From: Competibacter sp963695105
GTDB lineage: Bacteria > Pseudomonadota > Gammaproteobacteria > Competibacterales > Competibacteraceae
Length of the DNA: 64,000 bases
Assembly (NCBI GenBank): GCA_963695105.1
Contig: CAVOGC010000008.1
Coordinates: 57,394 to 121,393, forward strand
Direction of reading: 5' to 3'
How positions within the stretch are numbered: position 1 is the first letter of the stretch; each line of letters opens with the position of its first letter. Shown here one piece after another: positions 43,301 through 52,401 of the stretch. The notes beneath the pieces were generated by a model. The model was not told the DNA's origin. It searched no databases and saw only the letters and a program-made list of their open reading frames with translations. The position numbers and the translations under genes were made by a program.

Positions 43301-46038
43301 AGTAGCACCGGCAGCGCCATCCAGCGGAATATATGAAAGTGACCGACCAGCAACAGACCGCTCAACGCCGCCAACCCGGCCGTTCCCGCCCACTTCGACG
43401 CCGCCACGCCATCCAGCAAGCGCAGGCTCAGATGCGTCAGTCCGACCGCCCACAGCAGAGCCATGGCCTGCTCCAGCGGCGCGCGAAGCCAGGCAAGAGC
43501 GTTCTCCCCACTTCTTTTCGGCGTCTCGGGGAACCCCTCCCCCTTCTCGATCATCCGCTGGTCTTGCAGCGTCTCCCCACTGAATGGAAACCGCCAGGCC
43601 AGCCACCATAGCAACGACCACAGCAGCAAAACCCCGGCGAATGGACCCAGGCCGGTGCTCGGACCGGGGAAATAACTGCGTTTCACCAGTACGCCGATAC
43701 CTCCGGCGCAGGCCAGCACGCCGTAAACCAGCGCCTGCCGGCGCAAACCCAAACCCAACCACAGCAACAGCCCGCCCGCCAGCGCCAGCAACAGAACCGG
43801 CTCCAGCCGACCCAGCGGCGCCGGCCACAACAACCAAGCGCCCAAAACCAAGGCCAGCGCCACGTTCAACAGTGCGCCGGCGACAAACACGGTCCGACTG
43901 GGGGCGGACTGCCGGCGATCATGCAAACCCAGGCCGGTCCACAGCACCGCCAGGGCCAGCAGACCGAAGGCGGTCCGTATTTCCCAAGCGAACGGCATCC
44001 ACGCCGGCGCGTGGGCCACCGCCGTCGCCGCCAGCGCCACCACGCCGGCATCGGCATAGGCCCAGCGCGGGTCCGCCGCCGGCAGCGCCAGCGCCAGCCG
44101 CACGGCGAAGTACGCGAGCAGCGCCCCCGCCGCCGCGGTGGCGAAACCCAACTCGCCCGGCCGCGCCCAGAGCAGGCTCCAGACCGTCACGCCGACCAGC
44201 GCGATCCCAAACACGATCAGACATTGCAGCGCGATGGCGCGCGAGCGCGAACCCGCCCAGCGCCCCGCTCCAAGCAGCGCGGCCAAGCCCGGCAGACTGG
44301 CCAAACCGTGCCAGACGGGCGGCAGGTAGGCGACGATCCCGAATCCGTACAGCCCGGCCACGCAGCCGAACAGCAGATACAGCGGCGGCAGGGTCCGATA
44401 GCGCCAAGTCATCCACCCGTACAGCACCGCGCCCAGCGCCAAGGTCAGCAGCGTTGCCGGCGTGCTCTGGATCGACACCGCCACCGCCACCGCCGACAGC
44501 GCGTACAACGCGAAACTGAAGCGGGACAGGAACGCATATTTGTTCACCCATTCCTTGAACGCGGCGTCCACCGGGAACAGCAGCCCGCACAGCGCCATCA
44601 GGAACGGCCCCGCATAACCGGCCGGCAGCGACTCGGGCCAGATCCAGGTCAGATGGACGAACGACACCGCCGCCGTATAAACCAGCACGCCCGCCGCGTA
44701 ATACGTCGTCAGCCGCTGGTCCACGAACAGCCGCCGCAGCCAGGTATGGGTGAAAGTCCACAGACCGTAACCGAGCAGCACCAGCAGGACGACATGCAGC
44801 GCCGCCAGGCCCTGCCAGTCCGGCGCGATCGCCGCCAGCGGCGCGGCCAGTTGCACCGTCGCCAGCGCCGCCAGCAAATATGCGTAGCGCCCCGGCAACG
44901 CCCGATCCACCAACGCGCTGGCCAGGGTCGCGGCCCAAACGTAGGCCGCGAGGGTGATCGCCGCAATCGACAGGCTGACCGCCAGCAACACCCCATCGCC
45001 GCCGCTGGCGCTCGCCAGCCGGACCGCAACCGCCAGATCCAGCGGCGCCAGCAACATGGCCAGCGTCAGCAACACGCTGCTGGCGACGATCAGATCGCTC
45101 CCCTTGCGGCGGAACTGATAGCCCGCCCACAACAGGAAGGCGGTGGCCCCGAACAGGCTGGCGAATACCACCAGGGCGTTGACGAAACCGCTGGTATTGG
45201 CGATCAGGAACAGTGCGCCGGCCACGAAACAGAATCCGCCGACGAACCAGCCGATGTTTTGCGCCAGGAACGGCGCGATCAGTTTCGGCCAGCCGGACAG
45301 GACGTGCAGCGCCTTCTCCAGCGGGCTGGGCTTGGCCGGTCGCCAGTCGTCGGTGGGAACCGCCGCCTGGCGCGGTACGGCCGGCTCGCCCGTCTTTTGT
45401 AATAGGGTGGGCGTCGGGATTGCCGGCGACAACGGCTGCGCCGGCGCCGGCGGTTTGAACGAGGGGATCGATACCGGCCCGGACACCGCCCGCGGTGGTT
45501 GGCCGGTCGCCTTGATCGGTCTGCCTCCCAGCGTGAGTTCCGGGACCAATGGTTCCGGTTCGGGGGCAACGGACACCGGCTCCGAAATAGCCGGTTGCCA
45601 GGGCGGCGACCCCAGGGGCACATCCAGCGATTGGACCAACAGGCTCCAGGCCGCGGCGCGCCGACGTTGCCAGACGGGATTATCCGGCTGTATCCCGCCC
45701 TCACGCAGATGACGTGTCCACAATCCATCCAGGGCCTCGGTCAGCTGCCGGTGCCGCTCTTCCGTCAGCGCACCGGTTCCGACCCGTCGTTGCAGTTCCA
45801 GCCGTAACAGCAACAGATTTTCCAGGTCGGCCGGCGCCATGCGCCGACCGTCGACCATGGGTGGTGGAACGCCGGACCAGCCGGCCGATGCCGCCGCTGG
45901 TTGTTCGCCCATCGGCCGGCCAGCGAGCCGCTGGCGCGCCTCCTTGAGCCGATGGCGGGTGACAACGAGGGCGATCAGCAGAACGATCGGCGAAATCAGC
46001 CACAACACCGCCAACGCGATTAAGAACATCCAGTCCAT
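40303..46038 (-). CDS. Very large polytopic membrane protein (DUF2339-like)
   Basis: 1911 aa. An N-terminal helix (FLIALAVLWLISPIVLLIALVVT) is followed by about 200 soluble, Pro-rich residues, including GVPPPMVDGRRM and a segment with EKALHVLSGWPKLIAPFLAQ. From FVGGFCFVAGALFLI onward the rest is almost all hydrophobic helices, dozens by eye, ending with ATITVGMVVFNLKREAI and a short cytoplasmic tail. This resembles DUF2339 proteins, which are usually around 900-1000 aa, so the present one is about twice the family length and may be an internal duplication. No enzymatic motif was seen. It lies 34 bp downstream of the pspA-like gene, transcribed with it. Confidence 0.8.
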   Translation of the reverse strand: MDWMFLIALAVLWLISPIVLLIALVVTRHRLKEARQRLAGRPMGEQPAAASAGWSGVPPPMVDGRRMAPADLENLLLLRLELQRRVGTGALTEERHRQLTEALDGLWTRHLREGGIQPDNPVWQRRRAAAWSLLVQSLDVPLGSPPWQPAISEPVSVAPEPEPLVPELTLGGRPIKATGQPPRAVSGPVSIPSFKPPAPAQPLSPAIPTPTLLQKTGEPAVPRQAAVPTDDWRPAKPSPLEKALHVLSGWPKLIAPFLAQNIGWFVGGFCFVAGALFLIANTSGFVNALVVFASLFGATAFLLWAGYQFRRKGSDLIVASSVLLTLAMLLAPLDLAVAVRLASASGGDGVLLAVSLSIAAITLAAYVWAATLASALVDRALPGRYAYLLAALATVQLAAPLAAIAPDWQGLAALHVVLLVLLGYGLWTFTHTWLRRLFVDQRLTTYYAAGVLVYTAAVSFVHLTWIWPESLPAGYAGPFLMALCGLLFPVDAAFKEWVNKYAFLSRFSFALYALSAVAVAVSIQSTPATLLTLALGAVLYGWMTWRYRTLPPLYLLFGCVAGLYGFGIVAYLPPVWHGLASLPGLAALLGAGRWAGSRSRAIALQCLIVFGIALVGVTVWSLLWARPGELGFATAAAGALLAYFAVRLALALPAADPRWAYADAGVVALAATAVAHAPAWMPFAWEIRTAFGLLALAVLWTGLGLHDRRQSAPSRTVFVAGALLNVALALVLGAWLLWPAPLGRLEPVLLLALAGGLLLWLGLGLRRQALVYGVLACAGGIGVLVKRSYFPGPSTGLGPFAGVLLLWSLLWWLAWRFPFSGETLQDQRMIEKGEGFPETPKRSGENALAWLRAPLEQAMALLWAVGLTHLSLRLLDGVAASKWAGTAGLAALSGLLLVGHFHIFRWMALPVLLGLAGLLVGLDRVGLPPPWLGAAAVLYVLLVWWLAVETLGRPLTWRLARVLRFTVPGGVGGRRQVEESLHYGVLFVAALPVVVGPALGLLGTPALELLPALALSLLSFVLVGWRYRLAAHAYAALATVTVGVWLTGFWLTPAALFGLGQPLGNVMLSFGMALAAIGLESERTAPLAYWRGPLCRVSGLLYVLALAGAVLGFLVADSRLPGLLVLLCVALFPVARPLPSAAAWRGLGLALLLSALVWSVANRVGFNPVMGAAVAVGWGYALWFAGNLLLPRWNVLRPDWAVASAFWPLLGLIVVLGAGVLAVMADAWAPAVALIGLAPYLLLLPRNTAWPGLAWLAVAALVGSGLLAGGALEWSWWGRSYGQFGLSGGLAAALAWLNLLFLLAPLWSRHGRRLARWLSWRQDGLDEPLFWIPFATLVLLLARLLLVEAGGLLWDGAFRLEHSSWSLSGLALLLAATAGHAFRLRPEPLTAHVLLTALGALLLGILLDLAAPLVWAPLGVALWAGGLLLIWRHGPRRWEVWRSVLDKWLAFLPVASLCLLLLATDANWAICTATLLLLALVTLARGWWRESPFWLKAGLLLALAGGYVAWLPNGTPFAPVALAGLPPWYAAQTVLLLLACMAVRRRFAGWLEGVDPEADTDHFGWLCDLEQVAGALIRWLLALSLLWLGLHAWLVLSFQAGSGLSPWRFGVPADPLAAGAALLLLAGLAAIRAWRRPDQPNWIYAAALALGLLAGYGRLVVLGLAPFTPWDTAGLLAAAAAAFLLHQFTGLQPLYRLALLLPVLAVATAPWQLASPWTGGALLAAAVLYLSLAGTLRNPWPLYLGVLALNGAVYLWAPLWAERYGLWQFYIVPGAVSVLALLHLHRRELRPRVLNGARLAALSALYAGAGLDVFLRPELSVFVLALALALTGIVAGIALRIRAFLYAGVAFLVLNVIGQLLRFYPEQGLSRALILLGLGATITVGMVVFNLKREAILRRIRIARADLARWE

Positions 46039-46072
46039 GATCCGCCCTCACCCTAAACGACAAGAAAGATGT

Positions 46073-46744
46073 TTAATTTTTAACCTCTTTCCGCAGCGCC
46101 GCCAGTTCCGCCTCGACCTCGCTATTGGCCTCCATTTTCAGGAATTCCCGTTCGATTTCGCTGTATTCGCTGTACAGTTCGGCCCGCGCTTCCATCCGCG
46201 CTTCCATCTCGCCCACCCTGTCCGCCATGCGGCCGAAGGAGTTGTTAAGATCGAGACCGGTCTGAAACCGATCGCTGACATCATCCATCCGCTCGCGCGC
46301 CTGGGCAGCCCGCTGCCGCGCCACCAGACTGCCCTTCTTCAAGCGCGCTTCTTCCAGTTTCGCCTCCAGCGCCCGCAACTGGGCTTTGAGCCGTTCGCCG
46401 GTGCGACGGGCCGACTCCCACGATCCCTCCAGGTTGACGACGATGCCGTCGTGTTCCTTCTTGCGCAGCAGCGCCTCCCGCGCCAGCGTTTCGTTGCCGG
46501 CTTCCAGTGCCCGGCGGGCGCGGCCGTGCCATTCCTCGGCCTGCCGGCGCTGACTGTCCAGTTCCTTGGCCAGTTGCTTCTCGCTGGCCAAGGCATCGAC
46601 CACCCCTTCCCGGGCGCTACCGATGTTTTCCTCCATCTCGCGGATGAGTTGCTTGATCATCCGCTCCGGGTCTTCGACTCGATCCACCAGATCGTTGAGA
46701 TTGGCGGCGATGACGTCGCTGATACGCTTGAACAGATTGGCCAT
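46073..46744 (-). CDS. pspA: PspA/IM30 (Vipp1)-family protein
   Basis: 223 aa from ATG 46744 with GAGGAGGTG upstream. An N-terminal amphipathic helix (ANLFKRISDVIAANLNDLVDRVEDPERMIKQLIREME) and long coiled coil (EEWHGRARRALEAGNETLAREALLRK; RLKAQLRALEAKLEEARLKKGSLVARQRAAQARERM) are the family hallmarks. PspA-like proteins bind stressed inner membrane and form ESCRT-III-type assemblies. It heads a two-gene set with the giant membrane protein, so that protein may be its partner. A 27-bp dyad lies upstream. Confidence 0.9.
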   Translation of the reverse strand: MANLFKRISDVIAANLNDLVDRVEDPERMIKQLIREMEENIGSAREGVVDALASEKQLAKELDSQRRQAEEWHGRARRALEAGNETLAREALLRKKEHDGIVVNLEGSWESARRTGERLKAQLRALEAKLEEARLKKGSLVARQRAAQARERMDDVSDRFQTGLDLNNSFGRMADRVGEMEARMEARAELYSEYSEIEREFLKMEANSEVEAELAALRKEVKN

Positions 46745-46801
46745 GGGACACCTCCTCATTGGGCGACAGGGATAGAAACGATTTGAGTATAGTCAGGAAT
46801 A

Positions 46802-46828
46802 TTTTAGTTGAACAGTGTTCAATTAAAA
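46802..46828. promoter_or_regulatory. 27-bp dyad, possible operator
   Basis: TTTTAGTTGAACA, one central G, then TGTTCAATTAAAA: 12 of 13 positions pair. It sits 58 bp before the pspA-like start and resembles TetR-type operators. The remaining gene-free stretch 46829-47491 has no gene that I can support. Confidence 0.5.
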
Positions 46829-47491
46829 TCCTGAAAAAAACCGCCGGGCGAGGGAGGGGTCCTCGGCACGACCTCAACAACGCTCCTCCCACGCTCCCCA
46901 CATCTCCGCCACGCTCAAACCGGTCTTTTCCCGCCAGCCGACGGTCATCGGCGATCACCCCCAACGCCCGTGCCCACTGTTCCCATCGTTCCGTCAACGA
47001 TCATTTTGATCGTGGCAATTCCCGACGATTGACGGTTCCGTGCGAGCGGAAGACATCGCAGCGAATCCGTTTCCTGCAAGAATCGCAAAAATCTCATTTT
47101 TGAACCATCTGCCTATTTGAAATACAACATTATTAGTGTATATTTTTGAGTTAGTTGCAACAAAAAACTGAACCTGCGGCAAAACAGGGGTAGGAAGTCG
47201 CAGATATCAAGCACAGACAGCCGGACTCTCAGGAGCAACTTCCGCGAAGGCTCCACGATTGCTTCGTAAGATTAAAATCCTTTTTAAATCAAACGGCCCC
47301 GTTGCGCCAAGGCGCGGGCGCGCTCAGGCCAGTTTGTCATCCGGTACTGCGCTTTTCCGCTGGCTGCCGCCAGCGGTGGGTTGGCTTGAGGAGATATATA
47401 GCAGCTTCTCCGTTCGGGAGATCCCTAAAATATGGATACTCCAGAAAGTATTTATACACCAATGCCTCCTTGAATTTAAAGGTGACAAACC

Positions 47492-50400
47492 ATGAAAAAC
47501 CCGGTTGCTTTGAGATTTAATTATTATTGGATAAATGGCAGCAATTTTATATTTTTACTAGCCGGTTTGTTTTTTATAGAAACAGCACTGGCTAGTAATC
47601 TAGCACCCAATTTATTTACTTGGACAAGCACTATTCCCGATGCTATCTCGCAACAACTCTCATTGCCGCGCCCAGAAGTCAAACGTAGTCACTTCGCGCA
47701 ACTTCATTTAGATCGCATGGCTAGCGTAAGCTTTCAGGATGGCGCGGATAGAATCACCTTAAATCTATTCGATGACGTACTGTTGACCGCAATCAAGGAT
47801 CGGCTAGAGCGCCGATCACTGACTGACTATAGCTGGTTTGGACATATCGCCGATGCTCCCCATAATCAAGTTATTTTAACAGTAGAACAAGGCAGCATGG
47901 CGGGCAGTATCACGGTTGAGGGTGAGCATTATGGCGTAGACGCAATTTACCAAATCCGCCCTGCGCCAGGAGGATTGCATGAAATACGTCAGATCGATCA
48001 AAACATGTTTCAGGAAAGCAGCACCACTGAAGGTAAATTAGACTATATTCCAGTAACCTCCCCTAAGATCGACTTGCTACCAAATTCGCAAGCCGACGAT
48101 GGTTCAACTATTGACGTCATGGTGGTTTATACGGATTCGGCCGCTGCGGCCACCACAAATATTTCGGCGGAAATTCAATTAGGGGTAGATGAAACCAACC
48201 AATCCTATATTAATAGTGGCATCAATCAACGCATACGATTAGTGCATAAAGCCCAAATTAGCTATGCCGAAACTGGCACCTTATGCAATGGTAACCCGAG
48301 TGACCTGGAGAGGCTGCAAGGTAAAACTGACGGTTATTTGGATAGTATCCACAACTGGCGCAACACCTATGCGGCCGATATTGTGAGCCTGTGGGTGGAA
48401 AATGGCGGCGGCTTTTGTGGTTGTGGTTATTTTATGAACAATGTTTCAACCGCTTTTGCCGAAAATGCTTTTAATGTGGTGGCGCGTGGTTGTGCTACGG
48501 GATACTATTCATTTGGTCATGAAATGGGGCATAACATGGGCGCTATGCATGACTGGTACGTGGATAACGGCATTAATCCTTACCCTTATGCACATGGTTA
48601 TGCTAACACGACTAATCGCTGGCGCACTATCATGGCGTATAACAATGCGTGCAATGCGCTTGGTTTTAACTGCACCCGCATCAAGTATTGGTCAAACCCA
48701 TCAGTCACTTATCAAGGCAGTCCAACTGGGGTGGCCGAAGGGCAATCCAACCCTGCCGATAACCGTAAGACACTAAACAATACCGCTTATACGGTCGCCA
48801 ATTTTAGAGCCAGCAGCATCATAACTCATTCGTTAACCCTCACCAAAGCTGGAAACGGCAATGGCACAATAAGCGGAGGCGGCAATTACGCAGCCGGAAC
48901 TACAGTCACGCTGACCGCCACCCCGGACGCCAACAGTACCTTCGCGGGTTGGAGTCCCTCTCCCTGCGCTCCCAGTTTTACCATGCCAGCCAATAATCTC
49001 ACCTGCACCGCAACCTTTAACCTCTCTCAATCCGGCCAACCCGATTTAATCGTCACCACGGTCACCAGTCCCAGCACTGGCGTTGCGGGTGGTTCAATTA
49101 ATGTAGCCACGACAGTCAAAAACCAGGGCACGCAAGCAGCAGGGCTTTTCTGGGCCATTTACCATTTATCCTCGGACTCGACTATTACACCCAGCGATAT
49201 TTCCACGAGTTATGGTTGCTCATTCTCGTCCTTGGCCGCAGGTGCGTCCTCCATGTGCAGCGGCTCGATTGTCATTCCGGCATCCGTAGCACCCGGAACC
49301 TATTACCTGGGCTTATATGCCGACCCCGACAACGCTATCAGCGAAAGCAGCGAAACCAACAATGGGAGCGCGGCCACCAATCAGATCACCATCACCGGTA
49401 GTGGCTCTCTCTTATATCTTCTCACCGTTGCCAAAGCCGGCACGGGCGCAGGCTCTGTCGCCAGCAATCCGCCGGGTATCAACTGCGGCGCCGATTGCAG
49501 CGAGAGCTACACCAACGGTACTTCCGTCACCCTCACCGCCACGCCAGCCGCTGGCTCCACCTTTGATGGCTGGAGCGGAGCCTGCTCGGGCGCGGGTGCC
49601 TGCACCGTGACCATGAACATGGCGAAAAGCGTCAACGCGACCTTCAGCACCAGTCCGTCTGGACCGCTGCGGGTCGCCGGGCTCAACAGCGCCGGTCAAA
49701 TCTACTACACCACCAATCTGACCGCTTGGGTCAACATTCCCGGCCAGTTGAGCCAACTGGTGACGGGTCACTTCAACGGCGACAGCCAGACCGATCTGGC
49801 CGGGGTGGCCAGCAACGGCTCCATCTGGTACTCCACCAACCGCAGCACCTGGACTCAGATCCCCGGCCAGTTGAGCCAACTGGTGACGGGTCACTTCAAC
49901 GGCGACAGCCAGACCGATCTGGCCGGGGTGGCCAGCAACGGCTCCATCTGGTACTCCACCAACCGCAGCACCTGGACTCAGATCCCCGGCCAGTTGAGCC
50001 AACTGGTGACGGGTCACTTCAACGGCGACAGCCAGACCGATCTGGCCGGGGTGGCCAGCAACGGCTCCATCTGGTACTCCACCAACCGCAGCACCTGGAC
50101 TCAGATCCCCGGCCAGTTGAGCCAATTGGTGACGGGTGACTTCAACGGCGACAGCCAGACCGATCTGGCCGGGGTGGCCAGCAACGGCTCCATCTGGTAC
50201 TCCACCAACCGCAGCACCTGGACTCAGATCCCCGGCCAGTTGAGCCAACTGGTGACGGGTCACTTCAACGGCGACAGCCAGACCGATCTGGCCGGGGTGG
50301 CCAGCAACGGCTCCATCTGGTACTCCACCAACCGCAGCACCTGGACTCAGATCCCCGGCCAGTTGAGCCAACTGGTGACGGGTCACTTCAACGGCGACAG

Positions 50401-50515
50401 CCAGACCGATCTGGCCGGGGTGGCCAGCAACGGCACCGTCTGGTACACCATCGACCGCAGCACTTGGATCAACATCCCCGGTCAGTTAAACCGGCTCGCT
50501 GGAGACACCGATTAA
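47492..50515 (+). CDS. Secreted metzincin-type metalloprotease with tandem C-terminal repeats
   Basis: 1007 aa. Signal peptide (FIFLLAGLFFIETALAS), propeptide-like region, then a reprolysin-like domain at about residues 205-450 with GHEMGHNMGAMHD (HExxHxxGxxHD zinc site) and the IMAY Met-turn. After it: a repeat domain with GGNYAAGTTVTLTATPDANSTFAGWS, a CARDB-type domain (PDLIVTTVTSPSTGVAGGS ... DNAISESSETNN), a second GxCxG repeat domain and six copies of a 41-aa unit (GQLSQLVTGHFNGDSQTDLAG ... YSTN). Probably exported to the surface or medium. It lies downstream of a gene-free stretch and upstream of a truncated dehydrogenase fragment. Confidence 0.9.
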   Translation: MKNPVALRFNYYWINGSNFIFLLAGLFFIETALASNLAPNLFTWTSTIPDAISQQLSLPRPEVKRSHFAQLHLDRMASVSFQDGADRITLNLFDDVLLTAIKDRLERRSLTDYSWFGHIADAPHNQVILTVEQGSMAGSITVEGEHYGVDAIYQIRPAPGGLHEIRQIDQNMFQESSTTEGKLDYIPVTSPKIDLLPNSQADDGSTIDVMVVYTDSAAAATTNISAEIQLGVDETNQSYINSGINQRIRLVHKAQISYAETGTLCNGNPSDLERLQGKTDGYLDSIHNWRNTYAADIVSLWVENGGGFCGCGYFMNNVSTAFAENAFNVVARGCATGYYSFGHEMGHNMGAMHDWYVDNGINPYPYAHGYANTTNRWRTIMAYNNACNALGFNCTRIKYWSNPSVTYQGSPTGVAEGQSNPADNRKTLNNTAYTVANFRASSIITHSLTLTKAGNGNGTISGGGNYAAGTTVTLTATPDANSTFAGWSPSPCAPSFTMPANNLTCTATFNLSQSGQPDLIVTTVTSPSTGVAGGSINVATTVKNQGTQAAGLFWAIYHLSSDSTITPSDISTSYGCSFSSLAAGASSMCSGSIVIPASVAPGTYYLGLYADPDNAISESSETNNGSAATNQITITGSGSLLYLLTVAKAGTGAGSVASNPPGINCGADCSESYTNGTSVTLTATPAAGSTFDGWSGACSGAGACTVTMNMAKSVNATFSTSPSGPLRVAGLNSAGQIYYTTNLTAWVNIPGQLSQLVTGHFNGDSQTDLAGVASNGSIWYSTNRSTWTQIPGQLSQLVTGHFNGDSQTDLAGVASNGSIWYSTNRSTWTQIPGQLSQLVTGHFNGDSQTDLAGVASNGSIWYSTNRSTWTQIPGQLSQLVTGDFNGDSQTDLAGVASNGSIWYSTNRSTWTQIPGQLSQLVTGHFNGDSQTDLAGVASNGSIWYSTNRSTWTQIPGQLSQLVTGHFNGDSQTDLAGVASNGTVWYTIDRSTWINIPGQLNRLAGDTD
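49741..50478 (+). repeat. Six 123-bp tandem repeats in the metalloprotease gene
   Basis: Units start at 49741, 49864, 49987, 50110, 50233 and 50356, with a partial seventh at 50479. Copies 2-5 are identical apart from single substitutions, such as one GAC for CAC at about 50138. The high identity implies recent amplification or homogenisation. Confidence 0.95.
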
Positions 50516-50787
50516 GCACGGACACGGCCTTGCGGTGATGCTAGGCGCGGGGCAAGGCCGTGTTCGCCCAGCGTCACCGCTTCCAGCGCCACATCGTTGG
50601 CAAGCATGTTGATCACGATTCCATCTTGCTTCACCGTTTCGGCGGGAATCCCCACTTCCCGAGCACACCGATCCAGCAATTCCGCCGCCTTGCCAGGGGT
50701 GCGGTTGTATATCCGCAGCGGGTAACCGGCGTTGAATAGTTTGCGCGCCATGGGCAAGCCCATGTTGCCTAGACCGATAAAACCCAC
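50512..50787 (-). pseudogene. 3-hydroxyisobutyrate dehydrogenase-family, N-terminal fragment
   Basis: 91 codons beginning MGFIGLGNMGLPMARKLFNAGYPLRIYNRTPGKA, the NAD(P)-binding Rossmann motif (GxGxMG) of beta-hydroxyacid dehydrogenases. After VALEAVTLGEHGLAPRL the native sequence ends and the frame closes at 50512 against the end of the metalloprotease gene. The remaining 190 or so residues of the family are missing. A truncated remnant. Confidence 0.8.
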
Positions 50788-51007
50788 GGTTTCAGCCAGT
50801 TCGTTTCCTCCGCTGGAATGAACGTCATCAGTTTAAGCGCCTACTCTATCCGCTCCGATTGCGGAGCCCTCGGCCAATCAGCATGCCGGGTCGCTATATC
50901 CGCCATATCGTACAAGCAAGCCTTTCAAAGATTTGCTGAACTGTAGGGCAACTGCGAGGACTTACCAAAACCCCTGCCGCGCGCCTGATCCGAAGAGGAG
51001 AACTCTT

Positions 51008-52315
51008 GTGGCTACCTTGAATTCCATGAACACGCCCGGCGAGCGGGTTGCCATCGTTGCCGGGCTGCGCACGCCGTTCGCCCGCCAACTGACCGCTTAC
51101 AAGGACTTGAACGCCATCGACCTCGGCGTGCTGGTCACCAACGAACTGTTGGCTCGCCTCGACCTCGAACCGGCGCTGATCGAGCGAGTGGTCTACGGCT
51201 GCGTCGGCCTGATCCCCGAAGCGCCCAACGTCGCCCGTGAAGTGATGCTCGGCGCCGGTCTGAGCCCGCGCACCGACGCCTATACCGTCACCCGCGCCTG
51301 CGCCACCAGTTTCCAGTCCGCCGTGGACATCGCCCAGGCCATCCTGTTGGGCGAGATCGAAATCGGTCTGGCCGGCGGCTGCGATTCCACTTCGGTGCTA
51401 CCGATCCAGACTTCGAAGAAGCTGTCGCGGGCGCTGATCCATTCCAGTAAGGCCAAATCCCTGAGCGAGCGACTGACGCTGTTCAGGGAGATCCGCCCCG
51501 CCGACCTGATCCCGGTCTCGCCCGCGATCAAGGACTACACCACCAACCTGGGCATGGGCGAGATCGCCGAGCAGATGGCCAAAAACCATGGTATCGGCCG
51601 CGAGGAGCAGGACCGCTTTACCCTGCGCTCCCATCAGCTCGCGCAACGCGCCTGGGACGAAGGCAAGCTGGACGGCGAAGTCATGCTGGCCTTCGTGCCG
51701 CCGTTCAAGGACTGCATCGGGCGCGACAACAACATTCGCGGCGATTCCAGCCTGGAGCAACTGGCCACACTGCGGCCGGCTTTCGACCGCAAGCACGGCA
51801 CCGTGACCGCCGCCAATTCCACTCCGCTGACCGACGGGGCGTGCTCCCTCATTCTGATGAAGGAACGGCGTGCCCGGCAACTGGGTTTCGAACCGCTGGG
51901 TTTTATCCGCTCCTACGCCTTCGCCGCCATCGACCCGTTCAACGACGGATTGATGGGGCCGTCCCATGCCACGCCGGTCGCGCTGGACCGGGCGGGGATC
52001 ACGCTGCGCGACCTGGCGCTGATCGATATTCACGAAGCTTTCGCCGCCCAGACCCTGGCCAATCTAAAAAACTGGCCCTCGCGCCAGTTCGCGCAAGAGC
52101 AACTCGGTCGCGACGAACCGATCGGCGAGGTGGACCCGGACCAGTTGAACGTGCTGGGCGGCTCGCTGGCCTACGGCCATCCCTTCGCCGCCACCGGCGG
52201 GCGGATGATCGTACAGGTGCTCAACGAACTGCGTCGACGCGGCGGCGGGCTGGGGCTGGCCACCGCCTGCGCCGCCGGTGGCCTGGGCGCGGCCATGGTG
52301 CTGGAAGTGGCGTAA
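51008..52315 (+). CDS. fadI: 3-ketoacyl-CoA thiolase
   Basis: 435 aa from a GTG at 51008 with GAGGAG 7 bases upstream; an internal ATG at 51026 is possible. Motifs: RTPFARQLTAYKDLNAIDL, active Cys in VTRACATSFQSAVDIA, NSTPLTDGACSLIL, DIHEAFAAQTLANL (active His) and GGSLAYGHPFAATGGRMI with CAAGG (second Cys). Cleaves 3-ketoacyl-CoA in fatty-acid degradation. The FadJ gene lies 86 bp downstream, with a REP-like element between them. Confidence 0.94.
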   Translation: MATLNSMNTPGERVAIVAGLRTPFARQLTAYKDLNAIDLGVLVTNELLARLDLEPALIERVVYGCVGLIPEAPNVAREVMLGAGLSPRTDAYTVTRACATSFQSAVDIAQAILLGEIEIGLAGGCDSTSVLPIQTSKKLSRALIHSSKAKSLSERLTLFREIRPADLIPVSPAIKDYTTNLGMGEIAEQMAKNHGIGREEQDRFTLRSHQLAQRAWDEGKLDGEVMLAFVPPFKDCIGRDNNIRGDSSLEQLATLRPAFDRKHGTVTAANSTPLTDGACSLILMKERRARQLGFEPLGFIRSYAFAAIDPFNDGLMGPSHATPVALDRAGITLRDLALIDIHEAFAAQTLANLKNWPSRQFAQEQLGRDEPIGEVDPDQLNVLGGSLAYGHPFAATGGRMIVQVLNELRRRGGGLGLATACAAGGLGAAMVLEVA

Positions 52316-52321
52316 ACCCGC

Positions 52322-52370
52322 ACTCCCCTCGCCCACCCTCCCCAACCCCTCTCCCACAGGCAGAGGGGAG
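52322..52370. repeat. REP-like element, copy 5
   Basis: ACTCCCCTCGCCCACCCTCC ... CCCAACCCCT CTCCCACAGG CAGAGGGGAG palindrome filling the fadI-fadJ spacer. Confidence 0.8.
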
Positions 52371-52401
52371 CACGTTGCAAGCTGCCGAGGATCAGAATGT
52401 C

